Below are positions 27,301-33,922 of a DNA stretch of 64,000 bases, one piece after another. Every line of letters begins with the position of its first letter. Within the stretch, counting starts at the first letter, position 1. The DNA is from Verrucomicrobiaceae bacterium. GTDB taxonomy: Bacteria; Verrucomicrobiota; Verrucomicrobiia; Verrucomicrobiales; Akkermansiaceae. The position numbers and the translations under genes are program-made. The stretch is taken from assembly GCA_027491155.1 (NCBI GenBank), contig JAIXWR010000034.1, positions 124,001 through 188,000 of the forward strand, given 5' to 3'. The notes under the pieces are model-generated. The model saw only the letters and a program-made list of their open reading frames with translations, searched no databases and was not told where the DNA came from.

Positions 27301-28221
27301 CGGACCGGTGAACGTCGTCGCGGTGGCAAGCCGGGCCGAAAGGGTGCCGCCGGACAGCGTCACCGACGATCCCGCCTGGTCGCCCAAGGCGGCGGCCGCG
27401 CCGAGTTCGAGCCGCCCCGACGGGATGCTCCACGACCCGTCGAAATCGCTGGCAGCACCAAGCCGCACCGCGCCCGGTCCGGCGATGCCGATGACCGTGG
27501 TTCCAGCGACCAGCGATCCGCCGGTCAAATCGTTCGCGCCGTTTCCGACCGAGAAAACGTCGCTCGCCTGGTCTGTCGACAGCGTGACCGAAGTCGCCGC
27601 GGCATTGATGGTGATCTTGCCGTTGCTGGTCGCCGTGCCGAGGCCCGCGACCGTGCCGCCGTGCATCAGGGTGATCGGGCGGTCGAGGGTGATACCGCTC
27701 GCGACTTCCAGAATCGTGCCGCCGTTGACGGTGGTCACGATGCCGGTCGTTCCCAGCGCCCCGGCATTCGCCGCGCGGATCTTTCCGGCGGAAATCACGG
27801 TGCCGCCGGGATTGGTATTGGACCCGCCGAGCACCAGCGTGCCGGTGCCGGTTTTCGAAAGCCCGCCGGTGATGTTGAGCGCGTTGTTGATCGTCGCCGT
27901 CACCCCGTCCGCGACGCTGATGCTATTGCCGGTGGCCAGGGCGAGCGTTCCCCCGGAGAGGGTGTAAGCATCGTTGAAAGTCAGGCTCAGCGCGTTCTCG
28001 GTCGTCGTGGTCGTGATCGTCCCCCCGAGGCCGAGCGGAAAGGTCACATCATCGGCTGCGGTCGGCTCGACATTGGTGTCCCAGTTCGCCCCGGTGGACC
28101 AGGCCCCGGTGGCGTTGGAATTGTCCCAGACGACCGGCGCGGAGGAGAGCGGGGAAACGAATGCGACCAAGGTCGGAATACCGACAACGAGGCCGCCCCG
28201 GGAGGGGTAGGAGGGCTTCAT
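21328..28221 (-). CDS. Giant autotransporter-associated beta-strand-repeat surface protein
   Basis: From the ATG at 28221 the protein is 2,297 residues. A signal-like N-terminus (about 1-32) leads to VVWDNSNATGAWSTGANWDTN, the usual entry to such passengers. Some forty or more repeats follow of the type SGTGTLTLxGxNTFxGxTxxxxGTL, which are PATR/autotransporter-associated repeats that build a beta-helix. Around residues 2095-2195 is a DUF11-like immunoglobulin module (VDFLSNFTVTYTVENLGPAN). The C-terminus has SYVLQRSTGLDLWDDYW and FFRFNI, a tail common in Verrucomicrobiota surface proteins, then seven glycines and EVPQ. No outer-membrane beta-barrel domain follows, so export must differ from classical autotransporters. 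The opposite strand is also open for nearly the same length, but its translation is low-complexity and family-less. Confidence 0.88.
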   Translation of the reverse strand: MKPSYPSRGGLVVGIPTLVAFVSPLSSAPVVWDNSNATGAWSTGANWDTNVEPTAADDVTFPLGLGGTITTTTTENALSLTFNDAYTLSGGTLALATGNSISVADGVTATINNALNITGGLSKTGTGTLVLGGSNTNPGGTVISAGKIRAANAGALGTTGIVTTVNGGTILEVASGITLDRPITLMHGGTVAGLGTATSNGKITINAAATSVTLSTDQASDVFSVGNGANDLTGGSLVAGTTVIGIAGPGAVRLGAASDFDGSWSIPSGRLELGAAAALGDQAGSSVTLSGGTLSARLATATTFTGPAGNLIVTADSALISDRSTVGAGVTHTLGVLSMGSNALTVAPGANATSVTAGIVLGNVTLTGNPTFAVNDSGATNGKLTTGSLVGGAVARTITKTGAGDLSITGGSTDLPSGSTFTSSGGGTIEMLFPNLGAAATVAVSAAQNPFGEASISVTGGSLRLLADGSGTTAVQTYQVPAAITLGGTVSLDPDRRSGSNTSKTFELPGITLAAGTTLEMAGDNTHGVRLTGPLALSGDAILKGVDTASKDGLLTLNGGIAGGVGDDLTVNGGTSPINLTIAASSTYGGGTVMNAGNVTLNAASAFGTGPTTLNGGSLVVNTDGALNGTVTVTGGTLRVNDTNALAANPVTLNGGTLDFRNNTTATITTGTLTVSGTSGISIGNNGSGSSQTFDFPQLDVSGDTVLTVTPVTTSFVPNFLSIDLAGNLTLSNTNTARVQTITEDAFPRTLIKAGIGTLEMEAASSHSGGTEVTAGILLVENAGALGSGALTLGATSGTATATAQFNSSLTVPNNLVVRSGGSGTLTFDAPAGGVTWNGGLSLQKGVTVDNGSASVPSTFNGVISGTGTITKISAGEIVLGNAANSFTGTLAINDGTLSVASDGALGDPANGVTLAGDAVLKIDSTFATSRTITSGGTTNSVSVSGANEFTVNSPLGGAGSFIKSGTGILTIAPGVDSSARSGATSGVTGGTLRVQGVKNLSDTGILTLNGSSGTIEFLLDADTVFPHPVTADGTGTLHVDRAIGGVASNGRHTLGTLGMVSGTLTVTGANGYGLSFGAATVSSNNTITNNAPGALRIASFTGNPGSSNLFVTFAGSGDIEITGAITEGAGTGNYGIGKNGPGTLRFGSSVTEFGRFATIQDGTLDLNGLTYPVSDLNLGGLASVSGATIVTGASGSLVLGGDVFFDAITTGQAGALLSGNLDLGAASRNFNIENNATAAADFTIDGPIGGSPGAAILKSGAGTLRLAGAGNTQPGLVSVTAGVLELAKSSGDAIGAGGLATSSTGIVRLAASEQISNSAAVSIGAADESFLELASFTETVGPLTITQSDANDFSGVKTGATGTLVLNGNLTFNNNANSTGTDGREVLITGTGSEFTPATDGTLDLGGVTRTIHVATTTVGANEPRSNATIETRIINGGILKTGPRTLNLTNPNNTFAGGLQIAGGTVKSGGGSSLGLGPVTFTNGAGVAAGLDFGTLTGTVADALDLDGAGDVTITYSALAPNSLVLSGGMSMTGNLIFDVVNGGTNPGDSAVLDVTGLLDDGTGTAGVTKIGNGTLKLAAGNTFSGSTTIQKGILSVAADSALGDTDAALTLNGGCLQTAASFSTPRDLLFGTGGGSVRVDSPALLEVAGDVTWNSGTAAFFGSGSTVLSGTTAGTGGDLLLGSPTAFATVPFSSNVGLRHVLSLRGSSALPAGNLSITNFGVLELGSGNFTRALGTGPGEVQLPTSAAGGWAAHGADRSVNLGGTGVAVVWGTQSPPFLAVGSSTGDLVLGSATGTHTVDFQNPIELNNGATSFFRDLVVNDGPAAIDARISGGISQSADPNLTFTSLDFEVTGTLDISGPMSGEIGIDKLGTGTVILSGTNTFFGDRAVYEGTLRIAGNASWGTPQYVYVETGATLDASAMTTPITIAADEFISIYGSLLGDVATPGYFEGNGLVDGNVHAQAGAYVYPDFDGLLQVTGDFTLDATAFMDFYLDSLVPQTGFNRMRVGGTVNLAGELFISVDPTLVENDSAVLILNDGSDPITGTFAGLPEGAGIPIGNGLALQVTYLANGDGGAVGNDFGVTVVPDTFSTDLALSVDAPLAVDFLSNFTVTYTVENLGPANSTGSTLNIPLPGNAVFVGSTPAGTVNAGTLTIPVPAVALSATTTVTVQFTAPATEAAILVEPLLTASGIDGNGFNNEAPSMTAVMAGGCLTLASFVVDEVNDELSLGIDTIPGVSYVLQRSTGLDLWDDYWFFEGDGGVETFVLPMSEPREFFRFNIVPYGGGGGGGEVPQ

Positions 28222-28386
28222 GGCAACGGTCGCGTCTACCCGTCCCCTCCACGGCGGAAAAGCCGAAATTTTCAGCGGATGTGACAATCGCAAACCAACC
28301 GGAAATCCGGGGCGGCCGCGACTCATGCCCCTGCAGGCGGCTTGGAAATCCGCTGCGGGTCGCCACCGAGTCTCAGGCGGAGGATC

Positions 28387-29007
28387 TCACTCCTTCAGCC
28401 GGATCCTCAACTTCCCGGGCTCGACCTTCATCTCCTCGATGCCCGCGACCTGGCCACCCTTGCCGCCGCCGAGGATCTCGCCGAGCAAATCCTTCCCTTT
28501 CAACTGCGCCAGCCAGTCGTTCGGCAGCGAGACGCCCCACACGGTCAAATCCTCGAGCACCAGGCTGGGCACGCCGCCTTCGGTCTTCACCGTGAAGCGT
28601 GCCCGCGCCTTCAGTTTCTTGCCGCCGACCACCGGCAGGTCGGGATCGAGGTCGCTTTCAAGCCGGGCGTTGATCGCATCGGTGCCGAGTTCGAACTTCA
28701 ACTTGTCGCCCAAGGTCGTGTGCTCGTTGAGCAGGCCGTTGAGCTCGCGGTCGGTCAGCACGATCTCCCGGCTGCCCTTCTCGTAGCTCGGTTCCGCCGG
28801 CGTCGCGGGCGCCTCGACCTGCAAGGCCTCCACCTTCGCCTCCACCGCCGCCTTTTCCTCGGCGCTGAGCTGCACCGGCTTGATCGCGCGGTTGTTCCAC
28901 CAGATCAGCCCGATGACCACCAGCAGCACGGCGATGATGCCGATGAGCACCGGCACGAGGCAGGACTTGCGGCGCGGAAGATCGGGCGGTGCGGGATTCT
29001 CGGACAT
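28387..29007 (-). CDS. Membrane-anchored protein of unknown function
   Basis: The 206-residue protein from the ATG at 29007 has a short proline-rich cytoplasmic tail, one transmembrane helix (about residues 17-39, LVPVLIGIIAVLLVVIGLIW) and a soluble domain with EIVLTDRELNGLLNEHTTLGDKLKFEL, DLDPDLPVVGGKKLKARARF and a basic end. The ELNGLL block and layout recall the DUF2140/YpmS type of anchored proteins, but I would not assign the family. The longer in-frame extension upstream is low complexity and runs through the palindromic repeat, so it was rejected. Confidence 0.75.
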   Translation of the reverse strand: MSENPAPPDLPRRKSCLVPVLIGIIAVLLVVIGLIWWNNRAIKPVQLSAEEKAAVEAKVEALQVEAPATPAEPSYEKGSREIVLTDRELNGLLNEHTTLGDKLKFELGTDAINARLESDLDPDLPVVGGKKLKARARFTVKTEGGVPSLVLEDLTVWGVSLPNDWLAQLKGKDLLGEILGGGKGGQVAGIEEMKVEPGKLRIRLKE

Positions 29008-29227
29008 GGCGATGGGGACCACGTTAGCCGCGAAGTCGCTGTCCGGGCAATGGAAATGGTGATCGGGAAGGGGTGACGGGGAGATTGAGAAAGAGTCGAA
29101 CGAACCCTTCTTCGCCGCCTTCTTCGCCAAGGCTAGGAAGGCCAGGAAAGCTACGAAGGGCAGGCCGCCGGGGCGCGGGGATCGCGGAGGGAGCGCGAAG
29201 GATGAACGGCGACAGCTTGCCGGAGGC

Positions 29228-29319
29228 GGAGCGCCGGCTTCAGCCGGCTTGGCTTGGTCGGGGATGCTTCCCGGACGCCTCCCGCCCTTTCCACGATGCC
29301 GGCTGAAGCCGGCGCTCCC
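29228..29319. repeat. Inverted palindromic repeat pair, GGGAGCGCCGGCTTCAG type
   Basis: About 20-bp inverted copies at 29228-29248 and 29298-29319. Each has a GGAGC head and a hairpin GCCGGCT-tc-AGCCGGC. The same family forms the pair at 61324-61387. It shares its GGGAGCGCCGG head with the 8403 family but has a different stem. Confidence 0.82.
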
Positions 29320-29331
29320 GAATCCAGCCGC

Positions 29332-29369
29332 AAAAAAATCCCGGACCAAGCACTGGCTCGATCCGGGAT
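29332..29369 (-). terminator. Intrinsic terminator of tmRNA gene
   Basis: Read on the minus strand, an eight-base stem ATCCCGGA (29369-29362) pairs with TCCGGGAT (29345-29338), directly followed by seven T residues (29338-29332 region). It begins 10 bp beyond the mature tmRNA 3' end. Confidence 0.92.
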
Positions 29370-29378
29370 GGGAAAGAA

Positions 29379-29734
29379 TGGAGGCGAGGGGAGTTGAACC
29401 CCTGTCCGAGACATCTTCCACGCGGGCATCTACACGTTTATCCGACGGTCTGGTGTTTCGGAGAGCTTCGGCCCGTCGGCGGCGTCCGCTTTCCTAGGAT
29501 CCTGTTGAATCTCGCCAAGGTCTCCGGTTCCCCGATCCCAAGGCCAGCCTGTTAAGTGTTCGCCGTTCCCCTCAACAGGCGTCGGGGTTCAGGCGTGGCT
29601 GTCAATTAAGCAGCCAGTGCGAGCTCGTTAGAGTCTGCATTTATTGTTTTGAGCGGCTTTTTAGGAGGCCAGCCGATCAACCTCCACGTGCAGCCAGCAC
29701 TTCGAACATCCCGTCGAAACCGGTACGCCCCCTG
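29379..29734 (-). ncRNA. ssrA: Transfer-messenger RNA (tmRNA)
   Basis: The RNA runs from GGGGGCG at 29734 to a discriminator A at 29379. The acceptor stem pairs 5' GGGGGCG with 3' CGCCTCC (one G-U), and the 3' part has the T-arm GGGGTTCAACTCCCC. The 5' part has the conserved CCGGTTTCGACGGG. The CCA tail is not encoded. The tag frame starts at the resume codon GCA (29638) and ends at TAA (29606), giving ADSNELALAA, a typical degradation tag ending in ALAA. tmRNA with SmpB rescues stalled ribosomes and marks incomplete proteins for proteolysis. Length (356 nt) is normal, and the gene is in one piece, not permuted. Confidence 0.97.
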
Positions 29735-29818
29735 TGACTGACGGCCGGACCATGCCCGCGGAAGACCCGGGGTGCAAATGGAATTTCCACGGGCGAATCC
29801 AGCGGCCATGCTCAACCC

Positions 29819-30328
29819 GTGAAGAAGGTGCAGCATTACCAGGTTCAGGAAGGATTGTTCGCCGGCGAATACCCGGGGAGCTTCGCGGCGGAAATCACCG
29901 CGGACCGCCTGGAAGAACTGATCGCGAAAGGCGTGCGGAGCTTCATCGATCTGACCACCCCGGTCGACCGACTCGAACCCTACGAACCCGCGTTCGCCGA
30001 ATTCGAAACCCACGAACTCCGGCGCTTTGCCCATGAGATCCCGGACATGAGCATTCCTGCCGCACCCGCCGTGATGCGGGGGATCCTCGACCGGATCCGC
30101 ACCGAGCTTGAGGCCGGACGGGTCTGCTATGTCCACTGCTGGGGCGGCATCGGCCGCACCGGCACGGTGATCGGCTGCTGGCTGAGAGAAAAAGGCCTGA
30201 GCGACCGCGAGGCGCTCGACGAGGTGCAGCGGCGCTACTTCCAAAACATGGAAAAGTCCTCGCGGCATCCCAGGTCGCCGCAGACTCCGGCGCAGCACCG
30301 CTACGTGCGGGACTGGCCGGACGTCTGA
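29819..30328 (+). CDS. Dual-specificity/tyrosine-type protein phosphatase
   Basis: The 169-residue protein has the cysteine phosphatase loop HCWGGIGRTG (106-115) with catalytic Cys107 and Arg113. The upstream segment GVRSFIDLTTPVDRLEPYE fits the general-acid region. The start is a GTG at 29819, giving the conserved QVQEGLFAGEYPGS lead. Family members dephosphorylate proteins, sugars or phosphoinositide-like substrates; the target is unknown. It is divergent from ssrA and 112 bp upstream of the PSCyt1 gene. Confidence 0.9.
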   Translation: MKKVQHYQVQEGLFAGEYPGSFAAEITADRLEELIAKGVRSFIDLTTPVDRLEPYEPAFAEFETHELRRFAHEIPDMSIPAAPAVMRGILDRIRTELEAGRVCYVHCWGGIGRTGTVIGCWLREKGLSDREALDEVQRRYFQNMEKSSRHPRSPQTPAQHRYVRDWPDV

Positions 30329-30440
30329 AGCCGGGCCGATCACCGGTTTGCAAGGAAGCCGCCCGGTTCCGCGTTTTTCGTCGTGCGGTTCCCGGCAGGA
30401 TTGCGCAGATTTCCCGATCAATCCGGATCCCACCCGACTC

Positions 30441-33400
30441 ATGACGCGCCGCTCTTGCGACTCCGCTGCCCTTGTTACCCTCCTGGCAGGTCTGCCCGCC
30501 TTGCTCCCGGCGGAAGAACCGTCGATCAACTTCGCCCGCGACATCCGGCCCATCCTTTCGAATGCCTGCTTCAAATGCCACGGCCCGGACGAAGCCGAGC
30601 GCAAGGGCGGCCCGCGCGACGGCACCGGCCTGCGCCTCGACACCGAGGAAGGCGCGCTCGAGGACATGGGCGGCCGCTCGGCCGTGGTCCCCGGTCATCC
30701 GGATCAAAGCGAACTGATCGCCCGGATCATCGCCACCGAGGAAGACGAGATCATGCCGCCGCCGAAATCCGGCAGCCCGCTCACTCCCGAGGAGGTCAAA
30801 CTGCTCAAGGACTGGATCAAAAGCGGCGCGAAATACTCCAAACACTGGTCCTACGAGCCGCCGGTCGCCGTCGACCCGCCGAAGCCGGGCGTCCACCCGA
30901 TCGACGCCTTCGTCCGCGACCGCCTCGAAAAGGAGAAGCTGCAGCCCCAGCCGGAAGCCGACCGCGCCACCCTCGCCCGCCGCTTGTCCTTCGATCTCAC
31001 CGGCCTGCCGCCGGAGCCGGCGGACGTCGATGCCTTCGTGAATGACAAGGCGCCCGACGCCTACGAGCGCCTCGTCGACCGCCTGCTTGCCTCCCCCGCC
31101 TACGGCGAACACTGGGGACGCCAGTGGCTCGACCTCGCCCGATACGCCGACTCCGCGGGCTACGCCGACGACCCGTCGCGCTCGATCTGGGCTTTCCGCG
31201 ACTACGTCATCCGCTCCTTCAACGCGAACAAGCCCTTCGACCAGTTCACCATCGAACAGATCGCCGGCGACCTGCTGCCGAACCCCACCGAGGAACAGCT
31301 CATCGCCACCGCCTTCCACCGGAACACGATGACCAACAGCGAAGGCGGCACCAACGACGAGGAATTCCGCACCGCCGCCGTGGTCGACCGCGTGAACACC
31401 ACGATGGCCGTCTGGATGGGCACCTCGATGGCCTGCGCGCAGTGCCATACCCACAAGTACGACCCGCTCACGCACACCGAGTATTTCAGGATGTTCGCCT
31501 TCCTGAACAACACCGCCGACGCCGACCGCCGCGACGAAGCGCCGGTGCTTAGCTTCTTCAGCGACGAGCAAAAAGCGCAGCGCGCCAAGCTCGAAGCCGG
31601 CATCGCCGAAGTGGAGGCCCGCTTCAAGAATCCAGCGCCCGCCCTGCAAGCCGCCGCCGACCAGTGGGCGAACCAGTTCCCGCTGTCGCTCGAATGGGAA
31701 ACGCTGACGCCCTCGACCCTGAAATCCCAAGCCGGCCTCGCGATGACCCGCGAAGCGGACGGCACCGTCTCCGTCGCCACCTCGGCCGCGAAAGACAGCT
31801 ACGTCATCGAGATCCCCTCGCCCGCCGCGCAAAGCCTCACCGCGCTCCGCCTCGAAGCACTGCCCCACGATTCGCTCCCGAACAAAGGCCCCGGCCACGC
31901 CGCGGGCAACTTCGTGATCAGCGGCATCAAGGCGGAACTCACGCCGCCCGAAAGCGCGAAGGAACCGCAGGTCCGCTTCGTCCGCATCGAACTGCCGGGC
32001 AAGGACAAGTTGCTCCAGCTCGCCGAAGTCCAGGTCTTCAGCCAAGGCGTCAACGTGGCGGCCCAAGGCACCGCCTCCCAGAAATCCACCTACGCCGACG
32101 CCACCGCATCCCGTGCCAACGACGGCAACACGGCGGGTGCCTACGACAAGGGATCGGTCGCCCACACCGGCATCGGCACCGAGGATCCGTGGTGGGAAGT
32201 CGACCTGAAATCCGGGCACCCGGTGAGCCGGATCGTCGTCTGGAACCGCAGCGAAGCCGCCGAGCGCCTCGCCGGTTTCCGCATCGTCGCGCTTGATGCC
32301 CAGCGCCGGCCGGTCTGGGAAAAGTCCGGCAATCCCGCCGCCGCGGAGATCCCCTTCGGCCTCGATGGCACCCGCGAGATTCCGTTCGCCGCCGCCTCCG
32401 CGGACTTCGTGCAGCCCGACTTCGATGAGAGCCGCGTGCTTTCTAACAGCACCGCCAAACCCCGCGGCTCGCAAGCCGGCTGGGCGATCGGCGGCGGCCA
32501 CGGCGTCGCCCGTTCGCTGGTCCTCGCCACCGCCGCGCCGGTCGAGATCCCGGCCGGCTCCACGCTGCGGATCACGATCGAACAGCAATCGCCCCACACC
32601 AACCACACGCTCGGCCGCTTTCGCCTCAGCGCCACCGGCCATCCCGCCGCCGCACGCCTGACCGAGATCCCGCGCGAACTCGCCGGCATCCTCGCCTTGC
32701 CCGCGGAGAAGCGCGATGCCGCCCAAAAGGCCCGCGTCACCGAGCACTACCTCCGCGAACTCGCCCCGGAAAGCGCCGCCGACCGCAAGTCTCTAACAGA
32801 CCTCCGGCAGCAGCTCGCCGCGATCCAACCGGGCACCGTGCCGATCCTCCGCGAGCTGCCGGAAGGCAAGCGCCGCAAAACCCACGTCCACCTCCGCGGC
32901 AACTACCTGACCCATGGCGACGAGGTCACCGAAGGCACGCCCATGGCGATTCTCCCGCTGCCGGAAGAAGGCGCGAAGAACCGACTGACTCTCGCCCGCT
33001 GGCTGGTCGATCCCGCCAACCCGCTGACCGCCCGCGTCATCGCCAACCGCTACTGGGAATCGCTGTTCGGCATCGGCATCGTGCGGACCAGCGAGGAATT
33101 CGGCGCGCAAGGCGACGCGCCCACCCACCCCGAACTGCTCGATTGGCTCGCGGTCGATCTCGTACGCAGCGGCTGGGACATCAAGCGCTTCATCCGGCTC
33201 ATCGTAACGTCGGAGACCTACCGCCAGTCGTCGAAGATCGAGTCCGGCATGGCCGAGCGCGATCCCGACAACCGCCTGCTCGCCCGTGGTCCCCGCGTCC
33301 GCCTCACCGCCGAAATGGTGCGCGACCAGGCGCTCGCCGCCAGCGGCCTGCTGTCGCCGGTGATGTTCGGCCCCTCGGTCCGCCCGGTCCGCCCCGCGCT

Positions 33401-33917
33401 CGGTCTTTCCGCGGCCTTCGGCGGCGGGCTCGACTGGCAAACCAGCACGGGCGGCGACCAGTACCGCCGCGCGCTCTACACCGAGTGGCGGCGCACCAGC
33501 CCCTACCCGTCGATGACCACCTTCGATGCCCCGAGCCGCGAGGTCTGCACGGTCCGCCGCGACCGCTCGAACACGCCGCTCCAGGCGCTCGTCCTGCTCA
33601 ACGACCCGGTCTACGTTGAAGCCGCCCAGGCGCTCGCCCGCCGCCTCACCGCCCAGGCTTCGCCGCCGGACCAGGTGATCCGCGAAGGCTTCCGCCGCGT
33701 GCTTTCAAGGCCGCCGTCCGACACGGAGCTGAAGCGGCTGTTAGATCTGCGCGAGGAGTTGCTCGCCGACTACCGCAAGGATCCCAAGAAGGCCGCCGAG
33801 ATGGCGACCGTTCCGATCGGCCCTCTGCCGGCCGGTGCCGATCCCGCCGAACTCGCGGCGTGGACCGCGGTCGCCGGTGTGCTTTTCAACCTCGACGAAA
33901 CCCTGCTCAAACGGTGA
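30441..33917 (+). CDS. PSCyt1-DUF1549-DUF1553 secreted protein with discoidin-like insert
   Basis: From the ATG at 30441 the protein is 1,158 residues. After a signal peptide comes a Planctomycete cytochrome C domain (PSCyt1) with a CxxCH-like haem site CFKCH (43-47) and DIMPPPKSGSPLT-type distal segment. DUF1549 follows (about 150-360, with HWGRQWLDLARYADSAGY), then a region including a F5/8 type C-like module (about 510-650, QKSTYADATASRANDGNTAG and DPWWEVDL), and DUF1553 at the C-terminus (about 850-1130, NRYWESLFGIGIVRTSEEFG). Such proteins are abundant in Verrucomicrobiota and Planctomycetota and are tied to degradation of complex sulfated polysaccharides, though the reaction is unproven. 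It is five bases ahead of its usual partner, DUF1501. Confidence 0.92.
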   Translation: MTRRSCDSAALVTLLAGLPALLPAEEPSINFARDIRPILSNACFKCHGPDEAERKGGPRDGTGLRLDTEEGALEDMGGRSAVVPGHPDQSELIARIIATEEDEIMPPPKSGSPLTPEEVKLLKDWIKSGAKYSKHWSYEPPVAVDPPKPGVHPIDAFVRDRLEKEKLQPQPEADRATLARRLSFDLTGLPPEPADVDAFVNDKAPDAYERLVDRLLASPAYGEHWGRQWLDLARYADSAGYADDPSRSIWAFRDYVIRSFNANKPFDQFTIEQIAGDLLPNPTEEQLIATAFHRNTMTNSEGGTNDEEFRTAAVVDRVNTTMAVWMGTSMACAQCHTHKYDPLTHTEYFRMFAFLNNTADADRRDEAPVLSFFSDEQKAQRAKLEAGIAEVEARFKNPAPALQAAADQWANQFPLSLEWETLTPSTLKSQAGLAMTREADGTVSVATSAAKDSYVIEIPSPAAQSLTALRLEALPHDSLPNKGPGHAAGNFVISGIKAELTPPESAKEPQVRFVRIELPGKDKLLQLAEVQVFSQGVNVAAQGTASQKSTYADATASRANDGNTAGAYDKGSVAHTGIGTEDPWWEVDLKSGHPVSRIVVWNRSEAAERLAGFRIVALDAQRRPVWEKSGNPAAAEIPFGLDGTREIPFAAASADFVQPDFDESRVLSNSTAKPRGSQAGWAIGGGHGVARSLVLATAAPVEIPAGSTLRITIEQQSPHTNHTLGRFRLSATGHPAAARLTEIPRELAGILALPAEKRDAAQKARVTEHYLRELAPESAADRKSLTDLRQQLAAIQPGTVPILRELPEGKRRKTHVHLRGNYLTHGDEVTEGTPMAILPLPEEGAKNRLTLARWLVDPANPLTARVIANRYWESLFGIGIVRTSEEFGAQGDAPTHPELLDWLAVDLVRSGWDIKRFIRLIVTSETYRQSSKIESGMAERDPDNRLLARGPRVRLTAEMVRDQALAASGLLSPVMFGPSVRPVRPALGLSAAFGGGLDWQTSTGGDQYRRALYTEWRRTSPYPSMTTFDAPSREVCTVRRDRSNTPLQALVLLNDPVYVEAAQALARRLTAQASPPDQVIREGFRRVLSRPPSDTELKRLLDLREELLADYRKDPKKAAEMATVPIGPLPAGADPAELAAWTAVAGVLFNLDETLLKR

Positions 33918-33922
33918 CGCCC

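Larger units (their letters stand above)
29008..29378. other. 371-bp non-coding gap between membrane protein and tmRNA
   Basis: It contains the CTTCAG-type palindromic repeat pair (29228-29319) and the tmRNA terminator (29332-29369). The part near 29090-29160 is a purine-rich run of short AAGG/GAAGG words. No coding sequence is supported here. Confidence 0.6.

Noticed and set aside
21328-28221. CRISPR or tandem DNA repeat array in the repeat-protein gene
   Set aside because: The repetition is at protein level, with variable unit length and no constant repeat plus unique spacer pattern.
21298-28284. Plus-strand open frame of 2,328 codons opposite the giant repeat gene
   Set aside because: It is the antisense of a repetitive GC-rich gene; the translation is rich in Gly, Arg, Asp, Val and His without any domain, signal or start context, and mirrors the codon bias of the real gene.
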